Below are positions 26,266-34,489 of a DNA stretch of 56,336 bases, one piece after another (position 1 is the stretch's first letter; the number at the start of each line of letters is the position of its first letter). The notes beneath the pieces were generated by a model. The model saw nothing but the letters and a program-made list of their open reading frames with translations, was not told the DNA's origin and did no database searches. The stretch is from SIG435 sp045530725 (lineage in GTDB: Bacteria; Bacillota; Clostridia; UMGS1810): assembly GCA_045530725.1 (NCBI GenBank), contig JAZSCT010000025.1:1-56336 (forward strand), read 5' to 3'. The position numbers and the translations under genes were made by a program.

Positions 26266-27542
26266 TGGAATTTAAGATTATAAATGACGAAAAGATAAAT
26301 GAAAAAATCTACTTCGGTGAACACAGAAGCGGTCTGGGTGTGATTGTTGTTCCAAAAAAAGATTTTTCAAAAAAATATGCCATAATCGGAGCAAAGATTG
26401 GTTCTGTTGACAATAAGTTTATACCTCTAGGAGAGAAAGAGCCTTATTCTGTTCCTGATGGTGTGGCACATTTTCTCGAGCACAAAATGTTTGAGCAGTC
26501 TGACGGGTCAAATGCCTTTGACAAGTTCTCACAGTATGGCGCAAGTGCAAACGCATATACCTCATTTACAAATACATGCTATCTGTTTTCCTGCACAGAC
26601 AATTTCAACGAAAGCCTTGATCATCTCTTAAGTTATGTGTATGATCCTTATTTTACCGACGAAAATGTTGCAAAAGAACAGGGAATCATCGGTCAGGAAA
26701 TCAAAATGTACGATGACGATGCTGACTGGTGTGTGATGTTCAATCTTCTTAAGTGTCTGTACAATAAGTGTCCTGTAAGGATAGATATTGCAGGTACTGT
26801 AGAAAGCATTTCCCATATTACAAAGGATGTTCTTTATAAGTGTTATAATACATTCTACAATCCTTCAAATATGGTCCTTTGTATCGCAGGCGATGTGGAT
26901 ATTAAAAAAGTATGTGATATCATAGATAAGAATCTTCCTGAAACAAAAACAGGTGAGGCGGCGGTATCTCTTTATCCTGAAGAACCTGAGCATATCTCTC
27001 AGAAAGAAATCGTTCAGAATATGAGTGTTTCCGTACCTTTGTTCAATATCGGCTTTAAGGACAATGACCTGTCAGAGGGGGATGAACTTATAAAGAATGA
27101 TATAGCAGCAGATATCATTCTTCGTACACTTTTTTCCAAAAGCAGCGATTTGTACTTTGATATGTACCGGGAAGGACTTATCAACGACGAATTCAGTTAT
27201 GATTCCATGTACGAAGAGGGATTCGGATGTGTAATGGTTGGCGGGGAATCAAGAAATCCCAAAGAAGTGGATAGAAGGATAATGGAATACATTTCAAAGA
27301 AACCAGAAATCACCCCCGAAGAAGTGGAAAGATGCAAGAAGGCTATGTGGGGTTCATATATGAGAAGTTTCAACAATGTGGAAAGTATCGCGAGAATATT
27401 TATGCAGAATGTTTTCCGTTCAGATGATCCCCTTTCATTTGAAAGGGCGTTTGAGGGTGTTACGGTTGAATTGGTTAACCAAAAATACAAATCCCTTTTC
27501 AAAGAGGAAAACAAGGCTGTCTCCATAGTGAATCCAATGTAG
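26265..27542 (+). CDS. M16-family zinc peptidase (YmfH type)
   Basis: The 425-residue protein carries the inverted zinc motif in VAHFLEHKMFEQ (HXXEH, near residue 68), with a downstream glutamate expected in the conserved helix (EQGIIGQEIKMYDDD). The C-terminal half is the usual non-catalytic M16 repeat. In Bacillus the ymfF/ymfH pair lies near cell-shape and competence genes; substrates are not established. It overlaps the preceding M16 gene by one base, consistent with a heterodimer of one active and one inactive subunit. Confidence 0.9.
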   Translation: MEFKIINDEKINEKIYFGEHRSGLGVIVVPKKDFSKKYAIIGAKIGSVDNKFIPLGEKEPYSVPDGVAHFLEHKMFEQSDGSNAFDKFSQYGASANAYTSFTNTCYLFSCTDNFNESLDHLLSYVYDPYFTDENVAKEQGIIGQEIKMYDDDADWCVMFNLLKCLYNKCPVRIDIAGTVESISHITKDVLYKCYNTFYNPSNMVLCIAGDVDIKKVCDIIDKNLPETKTGEAAVSLYPEEPEHISQKEIVQNMSVSVPLFNIGFKDNDLSEGDELIKNDIAADIILRTLFSKSSDLYFDMYREGLINDEFSYDSMYEEGFGCVMVGGESRNPKEVDRRIMEYISKKPEITPEEVERCKKAMWGSYMRSFNNVESIARIFMQNVFRSDDPLSFERAFEGVTVELVNQKYKSLFKEENKAVSIVNPM

Positions 27543-27559
27543 GTCGGGAGCTGAAACAA

Positions 27560-28384
27560 ATGACAAATACTATATCATTTCCCGGGCTCAATCTTGGTCC
27601 CTGGGAAATAGACAGAGTGGCATTCAATCTCTTTGGCAAAGATATATACTGGTACGGTGTGATAATTGCCATAGGGTTTATGCTTGGAATCTTTGTGGCA
27701 CTTAATGTGGCAAAAAAAGTAAATATTACAAGTGACAATGTTTTTGATCTGGTGCTTTATTGCACTCCTGTGGCGGTAATTTGCGCAAGGGTGTATTATG
27801 TGGTGTTCAATCTGAAAGAATATGACTCCTTTATGGATATGATTGCCATATGGGAGGGAGGCATTGCAATTTACGGAGCGATAATAGGTGCAGTAGGCAC
27901 AGCCTTTATATATTCACGGATAAAAAAGATAAATGCCGGTGATTTGTTTGATGCGGGACTTATGGGCGTTATTACTGGACAGATTGTTGGCAGATGGGGA
28001 AACTTTGTAAATGCAGAAGCCTACGGATACAATACCGACTCACTTTTTCGTATGATGATTGAAGGTGTGGGAGAGGTGCATCCTACATTTCTTTATGAAA
28101 GTGTGTGGAATCTTGTGTCTCTCATTATACTGTTTTTTGTTATAAAGAAAAGGCGGTTTTCAGGTCAGGCGGCATACACCTATGCCATACTATACGGCAT
28201 AGGAAGATTTATGATAGAATCTTTAAGAACAGACAGCCTATACCTAGGAGATTTCAGAGTTTCTCAGTTGGTTGCCATACTGTCTTTTGTGATTGGTGTG
28301 GCAGGACTTTGTGTAAACTTTATAAGTTTGAGGAAAAATAAGACAAATTGTCAAAAAACAGTTGAAAACATTCCTGAAAAATAG
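27560..28384 (+). CDS. lgt: prolipoprotein diacylglyceryl transferase Lgt
   Basis: The 274-residue membrane enzyme transfers diacylglycerol from phosphatidylglycerol to the lipobox cysteine of prolipoproteins. It has about seven membrane helices, the WYGVIIAIGF entry helix, WEGGIAIYGAIIGAV and the Lgt signature GRWGNFVNAEAYG (near residue 145). A late HPTFLYES segment carries further conserved residues. It follows the M16 pair by 17 bases. The end of the gene overlaps a promoter for cysS. Confidence 0.96.
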   Translation: MTNTISFPGLNLGPWEIDRVAFNLFGKDIYWYGVIIAIGFMLGIFVALNVAKKVNITSDNVFDLVLYCTPVAVICARVYYVVFNLKEYDSFMDMIAIWEGGIAIYGAIIGAVGTAFIYSRIKKINAGDLFDAGLMGVITGQIVGRWGNFVNAEAYGYNTDSLFRMMIEGVGEVHPTFLYESVWNLVSLIILFFVIKKRRFSGQAAYTYAILYGIGRFMIESLRTDSLYLGDFRVSQLVAILSFVIGVAGLCVNFISLRKNKTNCQKTVENIPEK

Positions 28385-28390
28385 TATAAT
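28362..28390 (+). promoter_or_regulatory. sigma-A promoter of cysS, inside the end of lgt
   Basis: TTGAAA (28362-28367), a 17-base spacer and TATAAT (28385-28390). The leader is only about 48 bases, too short for a T-box riboswitch, which often controls cysS in Firmicutes. Confidence 0.75.
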
Positions 28391-28444
28391 CTATTGTGTA
28401 TGTAAGAATTCATTTTTGTGTGACAAAAAAGAAAGGGGAAGTGT

Positions 28445-29827
28445 ATGAGATTATATAACACTCTCACTCAGAAAAAAGAAGAATTTGTACCTATCGAACC
28501 GGGAAAAGTGAAAATGTATTCATGCGGTCCTACTGTGTACAATTATTTTCATATAGGTAATGCAAGACCTTTTATTGTATTTGATTGTCTTAGAAGATAC
28601 TTTGAGTATATTGGATATGATGTGGAGTTTGTACAGAATTTCACAGATATAGACGACAAGATGATCAAGAAGGCAAATGAAGAAGGTATTAGTGTAAAAG
28701 AACTTGCAGAAAGATATATCGAAGAATATTTCATAGATGCAAGAGGACTTGGCATCAAGGAAGCAACACATCATCCCAGAGCCACAGAGAATATCCAGGC
28801 AATTATCGATCTTGTGAAAAAAATGGAAGACAACGGATATACATATACCGTAGATGGAGATGTGTATTTCGATGTGAAAAAATTCAAAGATTACGGCAAA
28901 CTATCCCATCAGCCTCTTGAAAACTTAGAGGCAGGTGCCAGAATAGAAGTAGGGGACAAAAAGAAAAATCCTATGGACTTTACCGTGTGGAAGGCAAAGA
29001 AAGAAGGGGAACCCTTCTGGCCAAGCCCCTGGAGTGAAGGAAGACCCGGATGGCATATTGAATGCAGCGCCATGGTAAACAGATTTCTTGGTGAACACAT
29101 CGACATTCATTCAGGCGGTATGGATCTTATATTCCCTCATCACGAAAACGAAATTGCACAGAGTGAATGTGCAAATGGATGTAAGTTTGCAAACTACTGG
29201 TTGCACAACGGATACATCAATGTGGATAACCGCAAGATGAGTAAGTCTCTTGGCAACTTCTTTACAGTAAGAGACATTGCAAAAGAATTTGACTATGAAG
29301 TAATCAGATTCTTTATGCTCAGCGCTCACTACAGAAACCCTATCAATTTCAGTCACGAATTGCTCAAACAGGCAGAAACAGGACTTGAAAGAATATACAC
29401 ATGTATTTCAAATCTTCAGTTCAAAATGGCAAATGCTCAGGGTGACAAAAATGAAGTGGAAGGACTTCTTAAATTCAGAGACAGATTTGTATCGGCAATG
29501 GATGACGATGTGAATACTGCTGATGCAATATCCGTGATATTTGATCTTGTGAAATTTGCAAATACAAATATAGACGATACCTATTCCAAAGATGCCATAG
29601 AGAGCGTAATATCTCTTATGAAAGAACTTGGCGGAGTACTTGGCATACTTTCAAGGAAATCAGAAGATGGTATGCTTGATGAAGAGATAGAAGAACTTAT
29701 CGTAAAGAGAACCGATGCAAAGAAAAACAAAGACTTTAAAGAAGCAGACCGCATCAGAGACTTGTTAAAAGAAAAGGGCATTCTCCTTGAGGATACAAGA
29801 CAGGGTGTCAAGTGGAAAAGAGTATAA
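28445..29827 (+). CDS. cysS: cysteinyl-tRNA synthetase
   Basis: The 460-residue class I enzyme charges tRNA-Cys. It shows the zinc/cysteine site phrase YSCGPTVYNYFHIGNARPF with the HIGN motif, GWHIECSAM, GGMDLIFPHHENEIAQSE and KMSKSLGN. The C-terminal DALR/anticodon region is complete. A good AAAGGGGA ribosome site precedes the ATG. No serine acetyltransferase or gltX gene is adjacent; mrnC follows by 3 bases, a common Firmicute arrangement. Confidence 0.97.
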   Translation: MRLYNTLTQKKEEFVPIEPGKVKMYSCGPTVYNYFHIGNARPFIVFDCLRRYFEYIGYDVEFVQNFTDIDDKMIKKANEEGISVKELAERYIEEYFIDARGLGIKEATHHPRATENIQAIIDLVKKMEDNGYTYTVDGDVYFDVKKFKDYGKLSHQPLENLEAGARIEVGDKKKNPMDFTVWKAKKEGEPFWPSPWSEGRPGWHIECSAMVNRFLGEHIDIHSGGMDLIFPHHENEIAQSECANGCKFANYWLHNGYINVDNRKMSKSLGNFFTVRDIAKEFDYEVIRFFMLSAHYRNPINFSHELLKQAETGLERIYTCISNLQFKMANAQGDKNEVEGLLKFRDRFVSAMDDDVNTADAISVIFDLVKFANTNIDDTYSKDAIESVISLMKELGGVLGILSRKSEDGMLDEEIEELIVKRTDAKKNKDFKEADRIRDLLKEKGILLEDTRQGVKWKRV

Positions 29828-29830
29828 GAT

Positions 29831-30232
29831 ATGTTTGATTTCACATCAGATTTAAGTATCAATCAGTTTTCGCCCCTGCAACTTGCCTATGTGGGTGATG
29901 CTGTATATGAGTTATATATCCGTACAATGATTTCAAAAGACAGAAATATCCCTGTAAATAAACTCCACAGAGAAGCCACTACTTTTGTTAAGGCAAAAGC
30001 TCAAAGCGATATTATCCGAAAATTAGAGCCATACCTTACAGAGGAAGAGATTTCTGTATATAAGCGTGGCAGAAATGCCAAGGCCAATACTGCCGCAAAG
30101 AATGCGGATATAGTGGATTACCGCCACGCAACAGGGTTTGAAACATTGATTGGATACATATATCTTAAGAAAGATTTTGACAGACTTAATGAGATTCTTG
30201 ATCTTTCTTTCAGAATGCATAATGAATCTTAA
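29831..30232 (+). CDS. mrnC: Mini-ribonuclease 3 (Mini-III)
   Basis: The 133-residue protein is an RNase III catalytic domain without the double-stranded-RNA-binding domain. The signature is LAYVGDAVYELYIR (active-site Asp and Glu) with HREATTFVKAKAQ and KRGRNAKANTAAKNADIVDY. Mini-III matures 23S rRNA by cutting the double-stranded stem. It starts 3 bases after the cysS stop and is almost certainly co-transcribed with cysS. Confidence 0.95.
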   Translation: MFDFTSDLSINQFSPLQLAYVGDAVYELYIRTMISKDRNIPVNKLHREATTFVKAKAQSDIIRKLEPYLTEEEISVYKRGRNAKANTAAKNADIVDYRHATGFETLIGYIYLKKDFDRLNEILDLSFRMHNES

Positions 30233-30240
30233 ATAAACAA

Positions 30241-30269
30241 AACTATTACCGTAAAGGCAGGTAATAGTT
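30241..30269 (+). promoter_or_regulatory. hairpin holding the ribosome site of the YitT-type gene
   Basis: AACTATTACC (30241-30250) and GGTAATAGTT (30260-30269) are a perfect 10-bp inverted repeat. The only candidate Shine-Dalgarno (AAAGGCAGG, 30253-30261) lies in the loop and at the start of the right arm, 10 bases before the ATG. No T-run follows, so it is not a terminator. It could modulate translation. Confidence 0.5.
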
Positions 30270-30271
30270 AA

Positions 30272-31126
30272 ATGAAAAAAGATAATTTATCCTTGTTTTT
30301 AAAAAAAGTATTATTTATAACTTTCGGTGCCTTCATTATGGCAATGGGAGTAAGTGTCTTTCTTGTGCCCTCAAAGATTGCAGCAGGAGGAGTATCAGGA
30401 ATATCCACAGTCATATATTTAAAAAGCGGGATACCTTTGGGTGTAACATACTTTATCTTAAATGTATTTCTCTTTGTATGGGGGTTTAAGACTGTTTCTA
30501 AAAGGACTCTCATATATACCCTGTATGCCACCCTTTGTTCATCTGTGTTTCTTACATTCCTTGAGAAATACGGTGTGGTATTTGAGGACCTTCTCATATC
30601 TTCCATATATGGAGGATCACTTACGGGACTTGGAATAGGCATAGTGATTATAAATGGTGCATCTACGGGGGGCGTTGACCTTCTTTCCATTATTCTCAAC
30701 AAACGGTTTCCTGGGTTTTCTGTTCCGGGGATAATACTTTTTTCGGATATAGTGATAGTGATTGTGTCGGCGATGGCATTTGATGATTATTCCCTCATTC
30801 TCTATTCTTTCATAGCATTGTTTGTTACAAGCAAGGTGATGGATTATGTGATAGACGGAGTGAATTTTGCCAGAGCAGTATATATAATAAGTGACAAACA
30901 TCAGAGGATTTCCCGTGAGATAATGCTTTTTCTTCAGAGGGGAGTCACAGGAATATATACAAAGGGTATGTATTCGGGAGATGACAGAGTCACCCTTATG
31001 TGCATCGTCAGAAAAAGAGAAGTCCATAAGGTAAAAAATATCGTCCGCAAAACTGATCCCGATGCTTTTGTGATAGTTCATGAAGTATGCGAGGCTTTGG
31101 GAGAAGGTTTTAATTTATATCAGTAA
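30272..31126 (+). CDS. YitT-family membrane protein (DUF161/DUF2179)
   Basis: The 284-residue protein has five or six membrane helices in residues 8-205 (FGAFIMAMGVSVFLVPSKIA and GGVSGISTVIYLKSGIPLGV are family phrases) and a C-terminal cytoplasmic DUF2179 domain of about 80 residues (ITSRGVTGIYTKGMYSG-like stretch, here RGVTGIYTKGMYSGDDRVTL). Members are widespread in Firmicutes; the transport role is suspected, with no established substrate. It follows mrnC by 39 bases, a gap filled by the ribosome-site hairpin. Confidence 0.85.
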   Translation: MKKDNLSLFLKKVLFITFGAFIMAMGVSVFLVPSKIAAGGVSGISTVIYLKSGIPLGVTYFILNVFLFVWGFKTVSKRTLIYTLYATLCSSVFLTFLEKYGVVFEDLLISSIYGGSLTGLGIGIVIINGASTGGVDLLSIILNKRFPGFSVPGIILFSDIVIVIVSAMAFDDYSLILYSFIALFVTSKVMDYVIDGVNFARAVYIISDKHQRISREIMLFLQRGVTGIYTKGMYSGDDRVTLMCIVRKREVHKVKNIVRKTDPDAFVIVHEVCEALGEGFNLYQ

Positions 31127-31162
31127 TTAATACAAATATACAAGTAAAGGGGCTAATGGTTT

Positions 31163-31999
31163 ATGAACAACAAAGAACTAATGATAACCGCTTACAAGAT
31201 AAGAAAGCACATTATCGAAGCAGTATTTCATCCGCAGGCAGGTCATCCGGGAGGATCTCTTTCAATAGCAGATATTTTGTCAGTTCTCTACTTTGACAAG
31301 ATGAATGTTTCAGCCGATAAGGTGAATGATCCTGACCGTGACAGATTTGTACTGAGTAAGGGGCATTGTTCTCCTGCACTTTATGGCGCATTGGCAGAAA
31401 AAGGCATTATTCCGAAGGAGGATATAAAGACCTTCCGTCATATAGACAGTTACCTTCAGGGACATCCTGATATGAAGGCAGTTCCTGGTGTGGATATGTC
31501 CACAGGTTCTCTGGGACAGGGGATATCAGCCGCTTGCGGTATGGCACTTGCAGGAAAACTCGATAAGAAAGATTACAGAGTGTATTCAATACTCGGTGAC
31601 GGTGAAACAGAAGAAGGTCAGGTATGGGAAGCAGCAATGTTCGCTGCACATTACAACCTGGACAACCTTACAATCTTTGTTGATTTCAACGGTCTTCAGA
31701 TTGACGGAGACATTACAAAGGTTATGAACCCTACACCTCTTGACGAAAAGTTTGTTGCATTCGGATGGAATGTACTTACAATAGATGCTCACGACTATGA
31801 CCAGATAAAAGATGCTGTAGAAAAGGCAAAGGCTACAAAAGGCAAACCTACAGCAATTATTGCAAAGAGTATCAAGGGCAAAGGCGTTTCCTTTATGGAA
31901 AACAACCCATCATGGCACGGCGTAGCACCAAACGAAGAAGAATACAAGCAGGCTATGGCAGAACTTGATGCGAAACTTACAGAACTGGAGGGGAAATAA
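31163..31999 (+). CDS. transketolase, N-terminal (TPP-binding) subunit
   Basis: The 278-residue protein is the first half of a split transketolase. It carries the thiamine-diphosphate motif GDGETEEGQVWEAAMFAAHY ending in Asn, with FVDFNGLQIDG, and a start region HPQAGHPGGSLSIADI. It pairs with the C-terminal subunit encoded 1 base downstream to move two-carbon units in the pentose phosphate pathway. Split transketolase genes are normal in Clostridia, so this is not a broken gene. The ribosome site AAAGGGG precedes the ATG. Confidence 0.95.
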   Translation: MNNKELMITAYKIRKHIIEAVFHPQAGHPGGSLSIADILSVLYFDKMNVSADKVNDPDRDRFVLSKGHCSPALYGALAEKGIIPKEDIKTFRHIDSYLQGHPDMKAVPGVDMSTGSLGQGISAACGMALAGKLDKKDYRVYSILGDGETEEGQVWEAAMFAAHYNLDNLTIFVDFNGLQIDGDITKVMNPTPLDEKFVAFGWNVLTIDAHDYDQIKDAVEKAKATKGKPTAIIAKSIKGKGVSFMENNPSWHGVAPNEEEYKQAMAELDAKLTELEGK

Positions 32000-32000
32000 T

Positions 32001-32945
32001 ATGGCAGAAGTAAAGAAAATAGCAACAAGAGAATCCTACGGTAAGGCTCTTAAGGAATTTGGCGCAGACGAAAGAATCGTTGTCCTTGATGCAGACCTTT
32101 CCAAGTCAACCAAGACAGCAACCTTCAAGGATGCTTATCCCGACAGACATTTCAATGCAGGTATCGCAGAAGCAAATATGACAAGTGTTGCGGCAGGCCT
32201 TGCATCCTGTGGCAAAGTAGTATTTGCAAGTTCATTTGCAATGTTTGCATCAGGAAGAGCCTTTGAGCAGATAAGAAACTCTGTTTGTTATCCGAACCTT
32301 AACGTAAAAATCGGTGCAACTCATGCAGGTATCTCTGTAGGTGAAGACGGTGCAACACATCAATGTAATGAAGATATAGCAATTATGAGAGCACTTCCCA
32401 ATATGACCATCATAAACCCTGCAGATGATGTAGAAGCAAGACTTGCGGTAAAAGCGGCAATCGATACAAACGGTCCTTTCTATTTAAGATTCGGAAGACT
32501 TGCTGTTGATGTTGTAAACGACGCAGATACATATAAATTTGAAATCGGTAAGGGCATAGAACTCAAACCGGGAAAAGATGTGACAATTATTGCAACAGGC
32601 CTTATGGTTTCCAAGGCTCTTAATGCTGCAAAAGAACTTATGGAAGAAGGCATCGATGCCAGAGTAATCAATATTCATACAATCAAACCTATTGACAAAG
32701 ATATCATTATCAAAGCATCAAAAGAAACAGGCGCCATTGTTACCTGTGAAGAACACAGTATAATCGGCGGATTGGGAAGCGCAGTAAGCGAGGTGCTTTC
32801 AGAAAACGCTCCATGCATTATGAGAAGAGTCGGTATCAGGGATAAATTCGGAAGATCAGGAAAGCCTGTACATCTTTTCGAAGCATATGGTCTTGACGAA
32901 AAAACCATTATCGAAAATGTAAAGGATGCCATTTCAGGTAAGTAA
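32001..32945 (+). CDS. transketolase, C-terminal (pyrimidine-binding) subunit
   Basis: The 314-residue protein has the transketolase pyrimidine-binding domain (VLDADLSKSTKTATFKDAYP, FNAGIAEANMTSVAAGLAS) and the C-terminal domain (about residues 190-310). The start is the ATG at 32001, preceded by GGAGGGG inside the end of the upstream subunit gene; a longer in-frame reading from 31965 overlaps that gene without a ribosome site. A terminator follows. Confidence 0.95.
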   Translation: MAEVKKIATRESYGKALKEFGADERIVVLDADLSKSTKTATFKDAYPDRHFNAGIAEANMTSVAAGLASCGKVVFASSFAMFASGRAFEQIRNSVCYPNLNVKIGATHAGISVGEDGATHQCNEDIAIMRALPNMTIINPADDVEARLAVKAAIDTNGPFYLRFGRLAVDVVNDADTYKFEIGKGIELKPGKDVTIIATGLMVSKALNAAKELMEEGIDARVINIHTIKPIDKDIIIKASKETGAIVTCEEHSIIGGLGSAVSEVLSENAPCIMRRVGIRDKFGRSGKPVHLFEAYGLDEKTIIENVKDAISGK

Positions 32946-32952
32946 TCATTTT

Positions 32953-32989
32953 ATTGCTGCAGCAGATAATACCGCTGCAGCAATTTTTG
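32953..32989 (+). terminator. Rho-independent terminator after transketolase
   Basis: ATTGCTGCAGC (32953-32963) and GCTGCAGCAAT (32974-32984) form a perfect 11-bp stem, followed by TTTTG. Confidence 0.85.
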
Positions 32990-33042
32990 TGTGAAAAATC
33001 ATATTTTATCAGAAATTTTCAGCATTTTATCACAAATAACAG

Positions 33043-33071
33043 TTGAATTTATACTGAAAAAAGGGTATAAT
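33043..33071 (+). promoter_or_regulatory. sigma-A promoter of the RseC-like gene / rsmA
   Basis: TTGAAT (33043-33048), a 17-base spacer and TATAAT (33066-33071), with an AGGGCGGGG ribosome site before the TTG start at 33116. Confidence 0.75.
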
Positions 33072-33115
33072 ATAAAAGGTGTTAATTTTTTAACAATCAG
33101 AGGGCGGGGACTATT

Positions 33116-33505
33116 TTGACAAAGACAGGTTATGTTTCAAAAATTGAAGATGGCAGGACCTATGTGATTACAGAGTGCGAATCCTCCTGTGGTCATGACT
33201 GTTCCACCTGTGCCTCCCATTGCAAAAAGACTTTCAGAGAAAGTCTTGCTGTAAATGACATAGGTGCAAAGACAGGGGACAAAGTGGAAATGTATGTATC
33301 TGATACAAAGATTGTCCTTCTTGCATTCCTTGTATATATGCTTCCTCTCATTATCCTTTTTGGCATATGGATAATAAGTGATAATTTGTGGAATAGCGGA
33401 CTTATAAGTTTTGTGTCTGTATTGGCATTTCTTATTTTATGGGCATTCATTGTTATAAAATATAACAAAAAAGGTGTCATAAACAAAATCGAAAGAATAT
33501 TATAG
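33116..33505 (+). CDS. SoxR-reducing-system protein RseC family (TTG start)
   Basis: The 129-residue membrane protein has a cysteine-rich N-terminal part (CESSCGHDCSTCASHCKKTF, six cysteines) and two membrane helices (about residues 68-88 and 98-118). This is the RseC/PF04246 layout. In proteobacteria the family works with electron-transfer (Rnf/Rsx) systems; in Clostridia its role is unproven, and no rnf genes are present here. The start is TTG at 33116, the only candidate well spaced from GGGCGGGG. rsmA follows 11 bases later. Confidence 0.82.
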   Translation: MTKTGYVSKIEDGRTYVITECESSCGHDCSTCASHCKKTFRESLAVNDIGAKTGDKVEMYVSDTKIVLLAFLVYMLPLIILFGIWIISDNLWNSGLISFVSVLAFLILWAFIVIKYNKKGVINKIERIL

Positions 33506-33516
33506 AGGATATAAGT

Positions 33517-34392
33517 ATGAAAAACCTTTCTTCAAAAGACGTAGTAAAGGATATATTGAATAAATCGGGATTTAAGTTTTCCAAGTCATTGGGACAGAAT
33601 TTTTTAATCGATGACTCGGTACTTGATTCGATAGTTTTTGGTGCAGAACTTTGTGATGAGGACTATGTGCTTGAAATCGGACCAGGATTTGGTACACTTA
33701 CACAGAAACTTTGCAAAAATGCGAAAAAAGTTGTTGCAGTAGAAATTGACAAAACTGCAATTCCCATACTGGAAGAAAATCTCAGAGAATTTCACAATAT
33801 AAAGATTATAAACGATGATGTATTAAAACTTGATCTTAAGAAACTGTGTGAAGATGAATTTGAGGGCAAATCCTTCAAAGTGGTTGCCAATCTTCCGTAT
33901 TACATAACCACGCCTATAGTAATGGCACTTCTGGAAAACAGTTTAAACATTTCCATGCTTGTTGTGATGGTACAGAAGGAAGTAGCCCTGAGATTCTCCG
34001 CAAAGCCAAATAAGAAGGATTACGGTGCAATCACACTTTCTGTGGATTATTACTGTGATACAGAGATGGTGTGTGACGTACCGCCTCATTGCTTTATGCC
34101 GCCACCGAAGGTGACAAGTGCAGTGATAAAGTTTCTTGTACGAGATGAAAAAAAGGTATCGCCAAAGGATGAAAAACTCTTTTTCAACCTTATCAAAGCC
34201 GCATTTGGTATGAGAAGAAAGACTCTTCTTAATGCCCTTTCCAATTCGGGATGTGTAAATCTTACAAAAGAAGAAATAAATTCCACACTCATAGAATGCG
34301 ATATTGATCCCAAAAGAAGGGGAGAAACCCTTGATATTTTTGAGTTCTGTACCTTGTCCGACAAGATATTTGAAAAAATTCAAAAAAAATAA
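33517..34392 (+). CDS. rsmA: 16S rRNA dimethyladenosine transferase RsmA/KsgA
   Basis: The 291-residue SAM-dependent enzyme dimethylates two adjacent adenosines near the 3' end of 16S rRNA. Motifs: KSLGQNFLIDDSVLDSIV, VLEIGPGFGTLTQKL (SAM site), NLPYYITTPIVMALLE and MVQKEVALRFSAKP. The C-terminal helical domain is complete. Loss of this gene is known to give kasugamycin resistance. It is co-transcribed with the RseC-like gene. Confidence 0.96.
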   Translation: MKNLSSKDVVKDILNKSGFKFSKSLGQNFLIDDSVLDSIVFGAELCDEDYVLEIGPGFGTLTQKLCKNAKKVVAVEIDKTAIPILEENLREFHNIKIINDDVLKLDLKKLCEDEFEGKSFKVVANLPYYITTPIVMALLENSLNISMLVVMVQKEVALRFSAKPNKKDYGAITLSVDYYCDTEMVCDVPPHCFMPPPKVTSAVIKFLVRDEKKVSPKDEKLFFNLIKAAFGMRRKTLLNALSNSGCVNLTKEEINSTLIECDIDPKRRGETLDIFEFCTLSDKIFEKIQKK

Positions 34393-34489
34393 AGGATTTT
34401 TAAAGGGTATGGCGAAATATTATATAAGTAGGGTTAATTTGTAACCTACATATAAAAATGTTATTTATTAATCGGAAGGAGATATAAAA

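Noticed and set aside
28391..28444. T-box riboswitch upstream of cysS
   Set aside because: The leader is about 50 bases with no T-box core sequence or terminator/antiterminator pair.
31163..32945. Frameshifted transketolase
   Set aside because: Both halves are complete subunits with their own ribosome sites. Split transketolase is normal in Clostridia.
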